DNA of 64,000 bases from Cycas panzhihuaensis (Eukaryota; Cycadophyta). Below the pieces are notes generated by a model, which was not told the origin of the DNA, did no database searches, and saw only the letters and a list, made by a program, of their open reading frames with translations. The DNA lies in contig CM041465.1 in NCBI GenBank assembly GCA_023213395.1, positions 121,713,741-121,777,740 on the forward strand. The letters are read 5' to 3'. Each line of letters begins with the position of its first letter. Within the stretch, counting starts at the first letter, position 1. Of this stretch, positions 55,085 through 64,000 are shown one piece after another. The translations under genes were made by a program, and so were the position numbers.

Positions 55085-55559
55085 TTGCTTCCTTCATATT
55101 CCTCACTTGCACTTGCAATGGAGCCATAACTTCCTTCTCCCCCACAATCCATGTGGTGACGGAGATTGTGAAAGTGAATTTAGAAATATTTTCAAATTAT
55201 TATGATAGCATATTTTGTATTGTTTGCTTTTCTTTTCTCTTTTGCAGGTTTGGAAGCATAATACAAGGAGTTGTAAGGCCCAAGGATTCCAATCCTTTGC
55301 TGGCCATTCATGCTATCTCATTCTTCTTTTTCTTTTCCCTTTTTTGTCCATTTAACAAGGAGAAATGTTACCGAAAATTTTCCAACATTTAGAAGAATGA
55401 TTGTAAGGGGAGGTTTTACCCATTTTTTTTAAAAGAATTTCGAGCCATTTAAAATATCTATCATTCTATGCTCTTACCTTGCCCATATTGGGATCCTGGT
55501 GATAAAAAAATGATGGAAATTTGATATGGTATCATGTGTTAATGAGATATTAGCAAGCT

Positions 55560-55928
55560 GAAATTTCTGCAGAAATACAATTTGATTACTGAACTTCACA
55601 CGTCTGCAAAATCTTCTACAAAGCTCCAATTAAAGTGATTCCAATTGTCAAAGATAAGGCTCTGAGTCTATTTTCCAACACAAAAACCGGCACCTAATTT
55701 GAATTTCGTATGAGGAAGTTATTGCTGTTTTAGTGAACAGCAGTTATTTTTAGTAAGAATTCTGAAAAAATATAATTTCTTAACTTTGCGGGGCTGTCAA
55801 AAACTTTCCAGAACTCATTTGGACCTGATTCCACTTCCTGAAGATGAAGCTCTGAGTCTAGTTTGCAGCACAAAAACCGGCACTCCATTTTGACATCGTG
55901 GAAGAAAGTTATTGCTGATTTAGTGAAG
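55560..55928 (+). repeat. Diverged tandem repeat of about 185 bp
   Basis: Two units share the words CTCTGAGTCTA, CACAAAAACCGGCAC and AGTTATTGCTG in the same order at a spacing of about 180-190 bases. The intervening sequence is considerably diverged, so the duplication is old relative to the element's LTRs. Confidence 0.75.
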
Positions 55929-56790
55929 ACTATTTTTTTTTGTATTAACAAAAAAAGAAAAAAGGTAAAAAAAAAATTATTCCTTCTTTTTATAAGGCTT
56001 AAAAGTCCATTGTAAAAGTGAAAAAAAACACCTAGATTGGAGCAATATCCGATGTCCTCACTTACTTATTAGCATTGCATTTCAGCACTCTAAAGACACT
56101 TCAAGCAAGCACTCCAAGCAAGCATTCTATTTTCAGTTAAATGTACGTTTGATGCAATTCAATAATCTTTTCACTCTTCCTAAAAGGAACGCATCACGTA
56201 CGCTATTTTCCGCCATCTTGTACCTATTCACACACTCGCCAAGGTTGAGATACCTTGGTTGGCAGAATGTCGTGTCATAAAGGAGGTGTGGGTTTCAAGT
56301 TGGGACTGGACTGAACTGGAATATTGGTGAGGTTTGGTTAGCCATACCATCGTGCCTCAATCATGGATCATCCTGATAACCAACCGGGAAAACTGAAACT
56401 TTAATACAAGATTAAAATATACCCAATCCAATATTCGTCAGAGCCATGGGTATGCACGTACCACTCTTTAGAGGAGGTATATAGCTGCTCATTGGTGAAC
56501 TGGGTGAGGATTGGGAGTACCTGGGCTCCATTGTGACTTGGATTTCATCACCAAGCACAATTGCAGGTATTGCGGGTGAAGGCCAACTTAATTCTACTAG
56601 AAGCCTAGACATCCCTTCAACAACCTCAACTACATGTTGGACACAAGTTAAAGGTTATTGGGTTGATTACACATCCTACATTTGAGTTTCAAGTTGTGTA
56701 AACCCAATGATGTCAGCTTCTACATCGGCCTACAATCTTGTATATTGATCACTTACTTATTTGTAAAAGGTAATCCATAGTGTAATCACA

Positions 56791-56930
56791 ATCATAGTGC
56801 TTCTCATATTCCCATCAAGTCTGGGTTAATATTTGCCACAAGTGTTAGTGGCCAATTTTTATCATAGTGCTTCTCATATTCCTGTTGCGTCAGATTAATA
56901 TTTGTCACAAGTGTTGGTGACTTTTCTCTA
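56791..56930 (+). repeat. 70-bp tandem duplication
   Basis: Units start ATCATAGTGCTTCTCATATT at 56791 and 56861 and share TTAATATTTG and CACAAGTGTT. Confidence 0.8.
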
Positions 56931-57082
56931 AGTTGCTCCCTTCGTCTTTGATCAACCATTCTCACTTCTTCTTCCTTCTGCTACACTACTTCATTACATT
57001 TCCCATTTGTAAATAGTGATCGGTCATTTATTGCCATCACTTTTATAGTCCCTTGTTCATTTCTTCCCTTCTAAAAGACACC

Positions 57083-58227
57083 ATGTCTTCACAGTTCAAG
57101 CAAAATGTAAACTGCATTCTAAAAGGGAAAGAAAATTGGGACATGTGGTTCATTGGTGTCAGAATGGTTGCAAAGTATGAAGGTCTATGGAGAGATCACT
57201 TATAACCTACACCACTTGTTGCAGCTACAACTACCACAACTGCTTCAGCAGGAGGTGCTCCAACTGCTCCCACTGAAGTTGCAACTAAACGCCAATGGGA
57301 ACTTGATGATGATAAAATCCGTGCAGGGATACTGCTTGTCACTGATTATTCCCTGCATAATCTCATTGATGAAGTTGTATATGATACAACATGGAAAGTT
57401 CTTGAAGTTCTTAAGAAGAACTTTGACACTAAATCAGACTTAGAATTTGTTCACTTAGTGCTGAAGATGAACAAATTGAAAATGTAGAAAGGACATACAA
57501 GTGAGACAATCAATCTCCTTGGTCCAATCAAGCAAGCCATTGATAAAGATTTTAAAACTCAATGCATTACATGGGCTTTCTTGATTCAGTCATGTCTCCA
57601 TATCCCAGATTATAAAAATCTATTGGAAAGTCTTCAATCTAGTGGCACTTTGAAGACCCTAAACTTTGAGGATCTTGCTGATAAGTTCATTGAATTTGAT
57701 AAGACCTTTGATACCAACTTTGTCACTACATTAGATCCAGTTGATGTTGCTTTTGAAGTGGAAGAAGATCTTTGTTACACCAAAAATCAAAGTCAATACT
57801 CTCGTAGAGGTGGTAATTCCCATGGAAGAGGAAGAGGTAGACAACAAGGACAACGCCCTCTTAGTCAACAGTGCTCCTCAATTCCAACAAAAAGCGATCT
57901 CAAGGCCAAGGCCAAAATAATCAACCCGGACCTAGATCCAAGAATCGTGGACAATCTAACCATTTCAATACTTGACCGAAATCAAACAATTGTGTGCCAA
58001 AGGTGTAATAGAAAAGGACATTATGCCAAAATTGCGAATCGCCACCAACAAACTACCAAGTTATCAATAGCCATGGTGCACATAATGTTGATAATACTTT
58101 TGAAGATGCTTTTGGTGGAACACAATTTGCTCATACACACCTTCAAAGAATTGGGACCACTTCATCAAATGTTGTTGATAGATCCACTAAGTATATTGAG
58201 GCTCATTGTGGCTATGCTTATTCACTT
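57083..58227 (+). pseudogene. Copia-L gag
   Basis: The ATG at 57083 reads MSSQFKQNVNCILKGKENW, a copia gag start. A stop (TAA, 57203) and a TAG at 57486 break it; capsid sequence runs on to about 57780. An Arg/Gly/Gln-rich stretch (RRGGNSHGRGRGRQQGQR) is at 57803-57856. The zinc knuckle begins CQRCNRKGHYAK (57994) but a one-base loss removes the last Cys from the frame. The following frame leads into the protease. Confidence 0.85.
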
Positions 58228-60725
58228 TTGCCTTCACCACTTGGAGTTGCAAATAGTGCTACCTCAAATACTTCATCGTGGATCATGGATACTGGAGCAA
58301 CACAACACATGACTTGTCATAGCCAGTTCTTTCAAGATTTTGACTCTGAAGTTCGTGGTGTTGTACACATGGTCGACAAATCATCTCACCAATCGAAGGA
58401 CTTGAACTGCTTACTGAAACTCCTGTGCCTTCCAGATTTTACACTTGTTGATGTTTTATATATTCCTCGCTCAAGTAGAATCTGCTCTCCCTGTCCACCC
58501 TTGTCTCTCGTGGATTTGATCTGAGTGTAACTGCAAACAATCAAACTCTCTGTGTCATTCACCCTCCTTCAAATGTTGTGGTTATGATCGGAATTCTTGA
58601 TGGAAAACTTTTTTGCCTAACTGGCTCACCATCCTCTAAAGCCAACTATGTTGATAATGAATTTGCTTTTACCACAACCCTGACTCCTCAAAAGTTGTCC
58701 CAAGCAGCTCTATGGCATGTTCGTATGGGCCATATCAAAATTGATCTTTTAAGAGAACTACAAGACACTCTTCCTGGTTTGCCTAAGTTCCCCTCTAAGC
58801 CCTTTAAATGTGAAGCATGTATTATTGCTAAATCCCAAAGACAACCCTTTCCTCGTAGTCAGTGGAAATCTAGCCAACCTTTGCTTTTGTACACCGTGAT
58901 ATATGCGGTCCTATGCCCATCCCTTCTCTCAAATGTATGGTACTATATTACTTTCATTGATGATTTTACCAAGAAAGTATGGGTTGCTTTTTTGCAAAGA
59001 AAGATGAAGCTTTTTTTATGTTTCAAGCTTTCAAGTCTCTCGTGGAAAATGAATCTGAATTCAAGATCAAAATACTCAGGACTGACAATGGTGGTGAGTA
59101 CACATCCAATGAGTTTGAATCATACCTACATCAACATGGAATCAAACATCAGACCATCAAGGTGTACACCCCAAAGAAATGGAGTTGCCGAGCGCATGAA
59201 CAGGACCATCATGAATATGGCTCGTGCTATGCTGGTATATAAGAATGTCCCTATCTATCTTTGGGCTGAGGCTATCTGGACTGCTGTGTATTGCATCAAC
59301 ACTGTTAGTCCCTCCAAGCTCGACCCCTCTCCACATGAAATGTGGTATGGACAAACCCCCTCTATCTCTCACTTCAGAATTTTTGGCTCTACTTGTTATG
59401 CTCATATTCTGGAGGAACATAGAAATAAGCTCCAAGATAGAGCCATCAAAGGCATCTTTGTCGAATACCCTATGGACAAAAATGGATACAAGGTTTTCAT
59501 ACCTTCACAGCGCAAAATTATCATCACTAGAGATGTTATCTTTGTGGAGACTAAAGATCAATTACTCAGACTTGACTCCAAGATGCCTTCATACCGATTT
59601 AATGATGCCATTGAATTTGATGTCCAGATTCCAAAATTTAGGGGGGGAGATGCTGAACAGTTGCTCAAAATCTTGGAATCTGACAATAGAGCCTCGGAGG
59701 ATACAAGTTGTGACTCCAAGCCAATGTGTACACATCCAGCACCATCATTTGTGAACAACCAAGTTGACAAAGGCAAAGCCATAGCAGAAGGATCATCTTC
59801 TCCAACATCTGTGGCTGGCCCATCTTCTCCAGCATCGTCAACTTCCTCCGTGCCAAATATTTCGCATGATCCTTTTCAGGATCAAAACGAAGATCAAGAG
59901 GTTGTAGAAATAAAAACCTCATTCCCAACTCGAGGTTTTCGTGAAGCCTATCAACTACACAAGGACATGCGACCAGATGAGGTAGGCAAAACTGGCACTA
60001 GAAGTGCCCATAGAGCAAGGATGCATGAATCACTTTCCGTTGAGCTTGAACCAACAGAACTGTATCTTGCTCTTAATGAAGAACCCCTAACGTATCGAGA
60101 AGCTGTTAAGCATGCAGCTTGGAGAAATGCCATGAACGAAGAGTATCAATCTCTTATTAAGAACGGTACATGGGAGCTTGTTGATCTACCACTTGGAAGA
60201 AAGGTAGTTCAAAATAAATGGGTGTTCAAAAACAAGTATAGATCATATGGCACCCTAGAAAAACACAAGGTGAGGTTGGTAGCAAAAGAATTCATGCAAA
60301 GGGAAGGCATTGACTACACTGAAATCTTTGCTCCTACAACCAAGTGGCCTACAATCAGAACTCTTATAACCTTGGCTGTTCAACAGGGTTGGAAAATCCA
60401 CCAACTCGATGTTAAGACCACATTTCTCAATGGGGACCTTAAAGAAGAAATTTACATGGCTTATCCAGAAGGATACGAGATTGACGGTCAGGAGCATAAA
60501 GTTTGCAAGCTTAAAAAGTCTTTGTACGGCCTAAAGCAAGCCCTTCGTGCTTGGTTTACCAAGTTGTCTGAAAGAATGAGGCAACTTGGATATGAGGTTT
60601 GTGACTATCAAGATATTGATGCAACATTATTCATCAAGCGCCAAAATGATAAAGTCACTTACCTCTTAATCTTTGTGGATGACATACTCATAACGGGGAA
60701 TAGTGAATGTGTAATCACCAAATGA
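58228..60725 (+). pseudogene. Copia-L protease, integrase and reverse transcriptase
   Basis: The protease site MDTGATQHMT is at about 58285-58314. The 715-codon frame 58578-60725 covers the zinc region (LWHVRMGHIKID, CEACIIAKSQ), integrase core and C-terminus, a Ser/Pro linker, and RT with KHKVRLVAKEF, HQLDVKTTFLNGDLKEEIY and the catalytic FVDDILITGN (60672-60701). Two integrase segments (about 58885-58935 and 58985-59170) are out of frame: HRDICGPMP and RTDNGGEYTS, which hold both catalytic Asp, read correctly only in other frames. The frame therefore looks intact but does not encode a working integrase. Confidence 0.9.
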
Positions 60726-61620
60726 AGAAGGACCTTGCTAAAACTTTTGAATTGTCTGACCTCGGGTTGATGAAATATTACTTGGGAATTGAAGTAACTC
60801 AAAAGGATGGAAAAATCTTTCTCTCCCAAGAAAAATATATCAACAATCTTCTGGCAAAGTTTCAGTTGGAAGGTGCTCGACCAGTGGATACACCTATGGA
60901 GCCTAATATTAAACTCTCAATTGATGGTGACAATAGGGAGGCAGACGCAACACTCTACAGGCAACTTGTAGGTAGTCTCATCCATACTACCAACACAAGG
61001 CCAGATATTACACACTCTGTCGGCATTCTTGCAAGATTCATGACAAATCCTAAGCAGAATCATTGGCAAGCTGCAATACGAATGTTAAGGTACCTAACGA
61101 CGACTAGCAAATATGGTCTGTTGTATGAACCCAATGCAGAATTTAAACTTTATGCATACACAGACTCAGACTTTGCCGGAGATAAAGACAAAGGAAGATC
61201 TACGTCTGGGTACGTAACATTTCTTGGAACAGCACCAATATCATGGAGATCTAGACGGCAGAAGATAGTTGTAAACTCAACTGCCGAAGCTGAGTACATT
61301 GTTGCTTCTGAGACAAGCAAGGAGGTGATATGGCCTAGAAAATTGTTGAATACATTAAATGCCACCCAAACAAGTTCTACTAGCTTACATGTAGATAATC
61401 AATCTATAATCCAGATGGCTAAAAATTATGTATTTCATGATCGTACCAAATATATAAGTACAAAAGTCCACAAGATTAGAGAACTAGTTCATGATGGCAC
61501 AATTCAATCGAGTAATCGCCCACAATGAGATCAAGTGGCCGATATCTTCACCAAACCACCCAAGAGGGTGAAGTTTGAGCAGATTCAAAGCAACTCGGCC
61601 TTAGGGCTTCCATCTCTGAC
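60707..61620 (+). pseudogene. Copia-L RT thumb and RNase H
   Basis: After a one-base shift at about 60715 the frame continues 60707-61528 with FELSDLGLMKYYLGIEV, LYRQLVGSLIHTTNTRPDI, YTDSDFAGDKDKGRSTSG and WRSRRQKIVVNSTAEAEY. A TGA at 61526 interrupts the tail, which ends DQVADIFTKPPKRVKF near 61580. The RNase H acidic residues seen (Asp in DSDFAGD, Glu in AEAEY) are kept. Confidence 0.88.
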
Positions 61621-61648
61621 TGATTGAAGGAGATGACAATAGGACCAT

Positions 61649-61757
61649 CATACTCTGTCTCATTCGTGAAAACCCCCTGTGGGCGTGGAAGGACAAGAGT
61701 AAGTCTCTGCTCTATCCCATTCGTAAAACCCCCATGTGGGCGCGAAAGGATAAGGGT
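61649..61757 (+). repeat. 55-bp tandem duplication in Copia-L 3' untranslated region
   Basis: Two units with the words CATTCGT, AAAACCCCC and TGTGGGCG followed by GGA(C/T)AAG(A/G)GT. It lies about 300 bp before the 3' LTR. A third weaker match (AAAACCCGAAAGGGCATGG) is at 61788-61806. Confidence 0.75.
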
Positions 61758-62056
61758 CGTATCATTTTGGAAAACCGGAACCTGTGAAAACCCGAAAGGG
61801 CATGGGGGATGACCAAATGGTATATAGAGACTCAGTAGATTTTAGCTACAAAATTCATTGTACTGATTGGCTATTTGGCTACATTTAAAGAGTTGCCTGA
61901 GCCAGGTTAGTAGATTAGAAAATTTGTGGGTTTTCTTCCCCATGAGGGTTTCCCACAAAAGTGTCATAGTAGTTTGTTTTGTAAGAGGCTCAAATGAAGA
62001 CCTCATAGGATAGAATAAAATAGGATGAAATGACCTTCTACCATTAAGGGGGAGAT

Positions 62057-62352
62057 TGAAAAGGGTTAATGACATAAGGTCATTACATTAGTTGATTATT
62101 TCGAAAAAGGGTCTTAAGTGAACTTTAAATTAGATCACTTAAGTGAAATGCACTTTCATGTGCATTATGTGTAGTTTCATTTTGCCTAACTCTAATGCTC
62201 CCTCTTTCAATATAAAAGTGAAAGCTCAATGGAGGAGATTCATTCTTACCTCCCCATTTTGTGAGAGCTACTACATCTCTCAAGTCTCTCTTGCTCCCAT
62301 GTTTGCCTTCGTGTTTAGTGCATGGAGATGAAGGATAGATCCACTCTTTTTA
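62057..62352 (+). repeat. Copia-L 3' LTR and polypurine tract
   Basis: 296 bp, TGAAAAGGG to CTCTTTTTA. The tract AAGGGGGAGA at 62046-62055 precedes it. The terminal CA has become TA. Confidence 0.92.
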
Positions 62353-62357
62353 GACAC

Positions 62358-63300
62358 ATATGGTGTGAAGCACCTGAATCTAATAACTAATCATGGTGAT
62401 AATGGGAAACATTACAAGCAACCAAGACACCATCATTCGTACCTTGATTTGACTCCACCTGATTAGACTCCTTGGTAGGATCTTCCTTTTTCTGGAACTC
62501 CTTCCTTTTGTAGCAATCCTTCTTGAGGTGACATGTCTTATTACAGTGCCAACATCTGAGCTTACTCTTCTTGCCTTTTGACTTTGACCTCGATGTGTCC
62601 CTAGAGCTTTGTCCTCTCTCACTTGTTCTACCCCTTGCTGTCATAGTTTCTTGTGTGGAGGTTTCCAGACTAGACTTCCTCGTCACTTCTTCCATCAGCA
62701 AAGCACTCACAATAGAATCATAGTCTAACTTATCTGTAGTGCTAAAACTAATTGAGGTGACAATATTATGTCAGGATTCTGGTAATGAACATAACCAAGT
62801 AACAACCTTGTCCTCATCCTCAATCGTGACATCAGTACTAGCCAACTGACAAATAAGAGTATTGAAAATATTTAAATGGTCAGCAATTTTTGTACCTTCC
62901 TTCATTCATAATGAGTACAGTTGCCTCTTTAAGTAGATTCAATTCGTCACTAATTTGGTCATATAGAAGCCTTCCAATCGGGTCCATAATCCAGCTGCTG
63001 TCTGTTCCCCTGCGATGTTAAATAGAACGTCATCTGCCAAGCACAATCATATTGTGCTAAGAGCCCTTTTGTCTAGATCATCCCATTCATCATCGTCCAT
63101 CCCTACGAGTTTTTTCTATTTTCCTGCAAGAGCTTTGTACAAACTTTGTTGTATCAAAACATCATATGCTTTCAACTTCCATAACTCGAAGTTGTTCTTG
63201 CCATTGAATTTCTCCAACTCAAACTTTGCATTTGCCAGTTTCACCATTTGGTGTAGAAAAAAGGCTGACACCAAAACCTTCACAAACTCACTGCAAAAAT
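62358..63300 (-). pseudogene. Copia-K gag and start of protease
   Basis: On the minus strand gag opens near 63270: FNGKNNFELWKLKAYDVL at about 63215-63160, then MDDDEWDDLDKRAL, features of the Tnt1-type gag (UBN2). The frame 62710-62387 holds CWHCNKTCHLKKDC, an intact CCHC knuckle (62513-62554). The protease site DSGASHHI begins at about 62380 and stops at the Copia-L junction; the rest lies left of 54773. Several stops occur in 62760-63120. Confidence 0.85.
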
Positions 63301-63307
63301 AAAAGTG

Positions 63308-63319
63308 GCTCTGATACCA
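63308..63319 (-). other. Copia-K primer binding site
   Basis: The plus strand reads GCTCTGATACCA, the reversed tRNA-Met primer site, two bases inside the 5' LTR. Confidence 0.9.
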
Positions 63320-63321
63320 CT

Positions 63322-63994
63322 TGTTGAGAAGACAAGTCCCAATAACCTGAAACCGCCACCAAGATCTAAACTATTTTGCAATTAGTTACAGAAATCAAAA
63401 TTGAAATTTAACATGCAAGTTCTTAAACCAGAGATAATACAATGAAATGAATAAGAAAGCCAAGCATCACATATACACCCGATATAACGTGGCAAAACCC
63501 TAGCAGTGTTCTAGGAAAACATTCACACAGGAAAGGTATCGATCTTTATTATCATCAAAAAATGGAAAAATGTACACAATCTGTAGCAAAATATTTACAG
63601 TAACAGCAACCAACCGCCCAACTCCTCACAGTACATCCAATACATCAAACATAATGAAAAAAACAAAAAACACACCCTAAATTGGGCTATATGAGAGAGT
63701 CATACAAGGCACAAATTTCGACCATAGAATCTAGGGTATTTTTAGTGAACGACCCTGATTCTCTTTACAATTTAGTATGCTTTTAGTACTAGTTTTTTTT
63801 TTTTTTTTTTGGGTCGAGGGCTATCGTCCTTAAACCCCCTCTTTGCAGAGGACGTTCCAACACCCCTTGCACCCCCCCGGCCAAGGGGGGCTCCTGCCCC
63901 CCTTGGAACCCCCTGCGGAAGTTTGGAGGGGAAATCACGCTACCAACTTGTTAAAATTTTAACCTCCAAAACATTGTTGTCATATTATCTAACA
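63322..63994 (-). repeat. Copia-K 5' LTR
   Basis: 673 bp on the plus strand, TGTTGAGAAGAC to TATCTAACA; six more bases complete the window. It includes a T run (63797-63812) and a G/C-rich block at about 63825-63925 homologous to 51525-51630. Confidence 0.9.
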
Positions 63995-64000
63995 ATTGCT

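Larger units (their letters stand above)
55085..57082 (+). other. Copia-L long leader
   Basis: About 2 kb between primer site and gag without conserved protein. It has A/T-rich runs (55430, 55935-55975) and two tandem duplications, described separately. Its length is similar to the Copia-C leader although the sequences differ. Confidence 0.7.
54773..62352 (+). mobile_element. Copia-L: complete copia element inserted in Copia-K
   Basis: LTRs 54773-55070 and 62057-62352 are flanked by a perfect GACAC duplication (54768-54772 and 62353-62357). Primer site, long leader, gag, protease, integrase, RT, RNase H and a purine tract (62046-62055) are all in place. The 3' LTR ends TA instead of CA. The coding part has relatively few breaks: one 715-codon frame spans integrase to RT. 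It is younger than Copia-K, whose protease site it interrupts. Confidence 0.95.
51425..63994 (-). mobile_element. Copia-K: minus-strand copia element split by Copia-L
   Basis: The 5' LTR (63322-63994), primer site (63308-63319) and gag lie on the right; integrase, RT and RNase H lie at 51741-54767; and a shortened 3' LTR is at 51425-51692. Copia-L separates gag from the rest. The purine tract AAGGTGGAGAT next to the 3' LTR and the pattern HSxVWGxAPTISYGG suggest the Tork (Tnt1-like) lineage. The 3' LTR has lost about 400 bp of its outer part. Stops and a changed integrase Asp show decay. Confidence 0.9.

Noticed and set aside
63308-63319. tRNA-Met-like 3' end
   Set aside because: Only the 12-base primer complement is present; no tRNA gene body surrounds it. 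The same holds for 9340, 21176, 50355 and 55073.

Overview
The window reads as nuclear DNA from a plant with a very large, repeat-packed genome. Almost every recognisable coding stretch belongs to a plant-type retrotransposon: Ty1/copia, Ty3/gypsy (one chromodomain-bearing line and one Tat/Athila-like line) and an L1-type LINE with an RNase H domain. Reading frames are broken by stop codons and frameshifts, intergenic DNA is AT-rich, and there are no operons, CRISPR arrays, rRNA genes or bacterial genes. A gymnosperm or another giant-genome seed plant would fit, but the sequence alone does not name the species.

Layout from left to right. Copia-A (759-5101, +) has lost its 5' LTR. After 363 unassigned bases comes Copia-B (5465-8775, +), cut off inside pol at its 5' end. 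Copia-C (8814-16096, +), a relative of B, is complete, with two about 99% identical LTRs, a primer binding site and a TGTTG target duplication. Gypsy-D (16137-21664, -) is a complete chromovirus flanked by TCACT. The interval 21670-25841 holds no retroelement pol and includes the only host-gene candidate, a pair of phase-compatible exons at 24231-24310 and 24428-24536.

Copia-E (25842-39748, +) is old. Its leader is swollen by satellite-like repeats, by pieces of minus-strand LTR elements, and by LINE-F (28823-35156, +), which sits in one of those LTRs with an 18/20 target duplication. Gypsy-H (39749-40396 and 49629-50096, -) is the 3' end of a chromovirus split by Gypsy-I (40397-49628, -; target duplication GTGGC). 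LTR-element-J (50097-51424, +) keeps a 5' LTR and primer site but no coding region. Copia-K (51425-63994, -) is split at its protease active site by Copia-L (54773-62352, +; target duplication GACAC).

Relative age follows from the nesting and from LTR comparison: C (about 1% LTR difference) is youngest among the pairs compared; D differs by about 7%; E and H are older. Most elements carry gag, protease, integrase, reverse transcriptase and RNase H in copia order (PR-INT-RT-RH) or gypsy order (PR-RT-RH-INT), which makes them easy to classify although none looks intact.

The most unusual unit is Gypsy-I. Its gag region shows four CCHC zinc knuckles, followed by a second gag-like block. No protease motif is seen. 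A 12-bp stem-loop lies a few bases before the gag ATG. Downstream of integrase a 463-codon same-strand frame, with an acidic stretch and a predicted coiled coil, runs toward the 3' LTR. Short GTAC-centred hairpins recur in its LTRs and 3' region.
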